From positions 1-43,864 of the forward strand of contig NZ_JACSKC010000007.1 in the NCBI RefSeq assembly GCF_018617395.1: a DNA stretch of 43,864 nt, in the 5' to 3' direction. Under the pieces are notes generated by a model. That model saw only the letters and a list, made by a program, of their open reading frames with translations, made no database searches and was not told the origin of the DNA. Shown here one piece after another: positions 40,324-43,864 of the stretch. Origin of the DNA: Exiguobacterium sp. s48. Its GTDB lineage: Bacteria; Bacillota; Bacilli; Exiguobacteriales; Exiguobacteriaceae. The first letter of the stretch is position 1; every line of letters starts with the position of its first letter. A program made the position numbers and the translations under genes.

Positions 40324-40817
40324 TTTATGTTGCATTAGGAGCAAACATCGGAGATCGGGCTGGACAATTGTCTGCCGCGATCGATGAGATGGAGCGGGTA
40401 GGTCTCCACGTCACGAAGCAGTCGTCGGTTTATGAGACGGCCCCTGTCGGATATACAGAGCAACCTTCGTTTTATAACATGGTCGTTGAAGTGAAGAGTC
40501 GCCAATCCGCGGAGGAACTGCTCCAAACGCTCCAACAAATCGAACAACGATTAGGACGGGAACGTCTATTTAAGAATGGTCCGCGTACCATCGACCTTGA
40601 CATCCTCTTTTATAATGGGGAAGATATACAATCAGAACACTTAACGGTTCCGCATCCGCGTATGCAGGAACGGGCATTTGTGCTCGCCCCGTTAGCGGAG
40701 ATTGCACCGGAACTAATTGTAAAAGGACGAACAGTCACTTCTTGGCTTGACGAGTTACCGAGGATAGACCGCGAAGATGTCGTTCAGTTATCGTTGCTTA
40801 CGAATTTGGTGAAATGA
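40320..40817 (+). CDS. folK: Hydroxymethyldihydropterin pyrophosphokinase
   Basis: Transfers pyrophosphate from ATP to 6-hydroxymethyl-dihydropterin, the substrate of FolP (165 aa). Motifs: LGANIGDR at 6-13, YETAPVG, and GPRTIDLDILFY with metal-binding D92 and D94. The ATG overlaps the folB stop. dusB starts 13 bases after the stop; the small XRE-type gene yazB that lies between them in B. subtilis is missing. Confidence 0.95.
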   Translation: MIYVALGANIGDRAGQLSAAIDEMERVGLHVTKQSSVYETAPVGYTEQPSFYNMVVEVKSRQSAEELLQTLQQIEQRLGRERLFKNGPRTIDLDILFYNGEDIQSEHLTVPHPRMQERAFVLAPLAEIAPELIVKGRTVTSWLDELPRIDREDVVQLSLLTNLVK

Positions 40818-40830
40818 AGGATGTGTTGTC

Positions 40831-41826
40831 TTGACAGGCTTTAAGATTGGAAACATAGAGATTAAAAACCGTGCGGTCCTCGCGCCGATGGCCGGCGTGA
40901 CGAACCCCGCTTTCCGCTTGATCGCAAAAGAGTTCGGAGCAGGGCTCGTTTGTGCCGAGATGGTGAGCGATAAAGGCATCTTGCTCGAGAACGCTCGGAC
41001 GATGCGTATGCTATATGTCGATGAACGGGAGAAACCGCTCAGTTTACAAATCTTTGGCGGTTCGAAAGATACACTCGTCAAAGCGGCACAGTACGTCGAC
41101 CAAAACACGAATGCAGATATTATTGATATCAACATGGGGTGTCCCGTTCCAAAAGTGACGAAGTGTGATGCTGGGGCGAAGTGGTTACTCGACCCGGATA
41201 AAGTGTACGAAATGGTCAATGCCGTCACCAATGTCGTCGAAAAACCGGTCACGGTGAAAATGCGCCTCGGCTGGGATGATGAACATATCTTTATTTTGGA
41301 TAACGTCAAAGCGGCTCAGACGGGTGGAGCGGCAGCGGTTGCCATTCACGGACGCACACGGGCACAACAATATGAAGGAACTGCAAATTGGGATTGGATT
41401 GGCGAGGCGAAGAAAGTAGCCACCGTACCGATTATCGGGAATGGTGATATCGCGACTCCTCAAGATGCGAAGCGTGTCATCGACCAATACGGTGTGGATG
41501 CCGTCATGATCGGTCGCGCTGCACTCGGGAACCCGTGGATGCTTTATCAAACGGTTCAGTACCTTGAAACAGGTGAACTTCCGCCGGAACCAGAGGCTCG
41601 GGAGAAAATCGATATTTGTATGCTCCATCTCGATCGGTTGAGTGCAATCAAAGGTGAACTGACGGCCGTTCGCGAAATGCGTCAACATGCAGCCTGGTAC
41701 TTGAAGGGGTTGAAGGGGAGCGGTCCAATTCGTAAGCAAATCAACGAAACGGAATCACGCGAAGCGTTTGCGGCGGTTCTTTATGGGTTTGTCGATCAAC
41801 TTGAGCGACAACTGTCAGAAGTGTGA
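40831..41826 (+). CDS. dusB: tRNA-dihydrouridine synthase DusB-type (YacF)
   Basis: FMN- and NADPH-dependent reduction of uridines in tRNA (331 aa). The TIM barrel begins with VLAPMAGVTNPAFR; the catalytic C104 is in NMGCPVPKV; HGRTRAQQYEG and IGNGDIATPQDA follow. Translation begins at TTG 40831, with GAAGGATG about eight bases upstream; the N-terminus then equals B. subtilis YacF. It is the last gene of the folate transcript. Confidence 0.93.
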   Translation: MTGFKIGNIEIKNRAVLAPMAGVTNPAFRLIAKEFGAGLVCAEMVSDKGILLENARTMRMLYVDEREKPLSLQIFGGSKDTLVKAAQYVDQNTNADIIDINMGCPVPKVTKCDAGAKWLLDPDKVYEMVNAVTNVVEKPVTVKMRLGWDDEHIFILDNVKAAQTGGAAAVAIHGRTRAQQYEGTANWDWIGEAKKVATVPIIGNGDIATPQDAKRVIDQYGVDAVMIGRAALGNPWMLYQTVQYLETGELPPEPEAREKIDICMLHLDRLSAIKGELTAVREMRQHAAWYLKGLKGSGPIRKQINETESREAFAAVLYGFVDQLERQLSEV

Positions 41827-41904
41827 ACTAGAGAAATGAACTAATTTATGGTAAGCTTGTTTGGCGAAAAAGTGCACCACAACGAATGAACGGCTTCGGC
41901 TGTG

Positions 41905-41932
41905 CTGTTGACCATCGGGTCGACAGTTTTTT
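41905..41932 (+). terminator. Terminator between dusB and lysS
   Basis: CTGTTGACC at 41905-41913 pairs with GGTCGACAG at 41918-41926 (one G-T pair) around ATCG, followed by six T. It may end the folate-dusB transcript or attenuate lysS. The 78 bases between dusB and it show no clear promoter or riboswitch. Confidence 0.85.
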
Positions 41933-41943
41933 GTTAGGGATAA

Positions 41944-43464
<1,521 letters not shown>

Positions 43465-43475
43465 TGGATTGTAGA

Positions 43476-43512
43476 GGCCGAATCATACGAGAGTGTGATT
43501 CGGCTTTTTTTA
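43476..43512 (+). terminator. Terminator after lysS
   Basis: GCCGAATCA at 43477-43485 pairs with TGATTCGGC at 43496-43504 around ten bases, followed by a run of T residues. Confidence 0.9.
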
Positions 43513-43570
43513 TTATTTAGTTAAGAAACGCGTAGGTAAGCCATTGAATAGGAGAAATCATCTAGGGGGA

Positions 43571-43631
43571 AAACTTTTTTGAAAAAACTTTAAGAAAAAC
43601 CCTTGCGTTAATGAGAGGTGTGGGGTAAAGT
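43571..43631 (+). promoter_or_regulatory. rRNA promoter P1 with A+T-rich upstream element
   Basis: -35 TTGCGT at 43603-43608, a 17-base spacer and -10 TAAAGT at 43626-43631. An A/T-rich tract at 43571-43600 looks like an UP element. It lies in the 358-base gene-free stretch between lysS and 16S. Confidence 0.6.
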
Positions 43632-43678
43632 AATAAACGTTGCCGCTGATGGCAGCGGAAAAGAAATAAAAAAAGTGG

Positions 43679-43707
43679 TTGACAACTGTGTCGATGACTT
43701 GTATTAT
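43679..43707 (+). promoter_or_regulatory. rRNA promoter P2
   Basis: Perfect -35 TTGACA at 43679-43684, a 17-base spacer and -10 TATTAT at 43702-43707. Tandem P1-P2 promoters are the norm for rRNA operons in Bacillus. Between P1 and P2 lies a GC-rich hairpin, CCGCTG/CAGCGG (43643-43658), without a T tract. Confidence 0.88.
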
Positions 43708-43733
43708 TTTAAGAGTCGCAAAGAGCGACAGAC

Positions 43734-43750
43734 GAACTTTGAAAACTGAA
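43734..43750 (+). promoter_or_regulatory. rRNA leader boxA-like antitermination signal
   Basis: GAACTTTGAAAACTGAA resembles the conserved boxA region (CTTTGAAAACTGAA) found before Bacillales 16S genes, recognised by the NusB-S10 antitermination complex. Confidence 0.6.
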
Positions 43751-43822
43751 CGATGAGGCAAAAATAAGTTTTATCATTTTTGAATGAAGCGCAAGCTTCG
43801 TCAATTTAAGAGCTATATCAAA

Positions 43823-43864
43823 TTCTTTGGAGAGTTTGATCCTGGCTCAGGACGAACGCTGGCG
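43823..43864 (+). rRNA. rrs: 16S ribosomal RNA, 5' end (partial)
   Basis: The window ends in the conserved 16S start, GGAGAGTTTGATCCTGGCTC and the following GGACGAACGCTGGCG. The 5' end is placed by alignment with B. subtilis 16S and may be off by a few bases. B. subtilis also has an rRNA operon (rrnJ) directly after lysS. Confidence 0.95.

Overview
The window reads as a housekeeping chromosome segment of a low-to-moderate GC Bacillales bacterium. Gene order follows the Bacillus subtilis yaaO-to-lysS block almost gene for gene, from the end of one rRNA operon (5S 3' end, 1-79) to the start of the next (16S 5' end, from 43823). The endospore genes of that block (csfB, yabG, sspF, spoVT, yabP, yabQ, spoIIE, and fin/yabK) are all absent. 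This fits a non-sporulating lineage; Exiguobacterium is my best guess, by inference only. Every gene is on the + strand except abrB, as in B. subtilis.

Layout. 151-6653: yaaO, tmk, darA, holB, ricT, yabA, trmN6, yazA and rsmI (dTMP synthesis, clamp loading, replication control, RNA modification). 6670-7293: abrB on the minus strand, and an abrB-metG intergenic region with a tandem pair of Spo0A-box-like sites just downstream of the abrB promoter. 7294-13110: metG, tatD-type yabD, yabE, rnmV, rsmA, veg. 13211-18555: ispE, purR, spoVG, glmU, prs, pth (isoprenoid, purine control, UDP-GlcNAc, PRPP, peptidyl-tRNA recycling). 18601-26349: mfd, yabM, yabN, rqcP, divIC, yabR. 26551-29163: a large YhgE/Pip-type membrane protein with heptad repeats, in the interval where B. 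subtilis has sporulation genes. 29306-29463: tRNA-Met and tRNA-Glu. 29532-36311: tilS, hpt, ftsH, coaX, hslO, cysK. 36406-41826: a tightly overlapping folate operon pabB-pabA-pabC-folP-folB-folK with dusB. 41974-43464: lysS, then the promoters and leader of the next rRNA operon.

Most units end in clear intrinsic terminators, and several have consensus sigma-A promoters with 17-base spacers. At three successive junctions (rsmA/veg, ispE/purR, purR/spoVG) the stop codon of the upstream gene lies in or directly beside the next -35 element. There is no CRISPR array, transposase, prophage or restriction system. The most notable points are regulatory (Spo0A boxes kept at abrB in a block stripped of spore genes; TGTCGAA sites and a palindrome at metG; inverted repeats at the purR and glmU promoters) and architectural (the repeat protein at 26551, and an Arg/Gly-rich tail on the S1 protein YabR). 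I see no convincing wholly new multi-gene system here.
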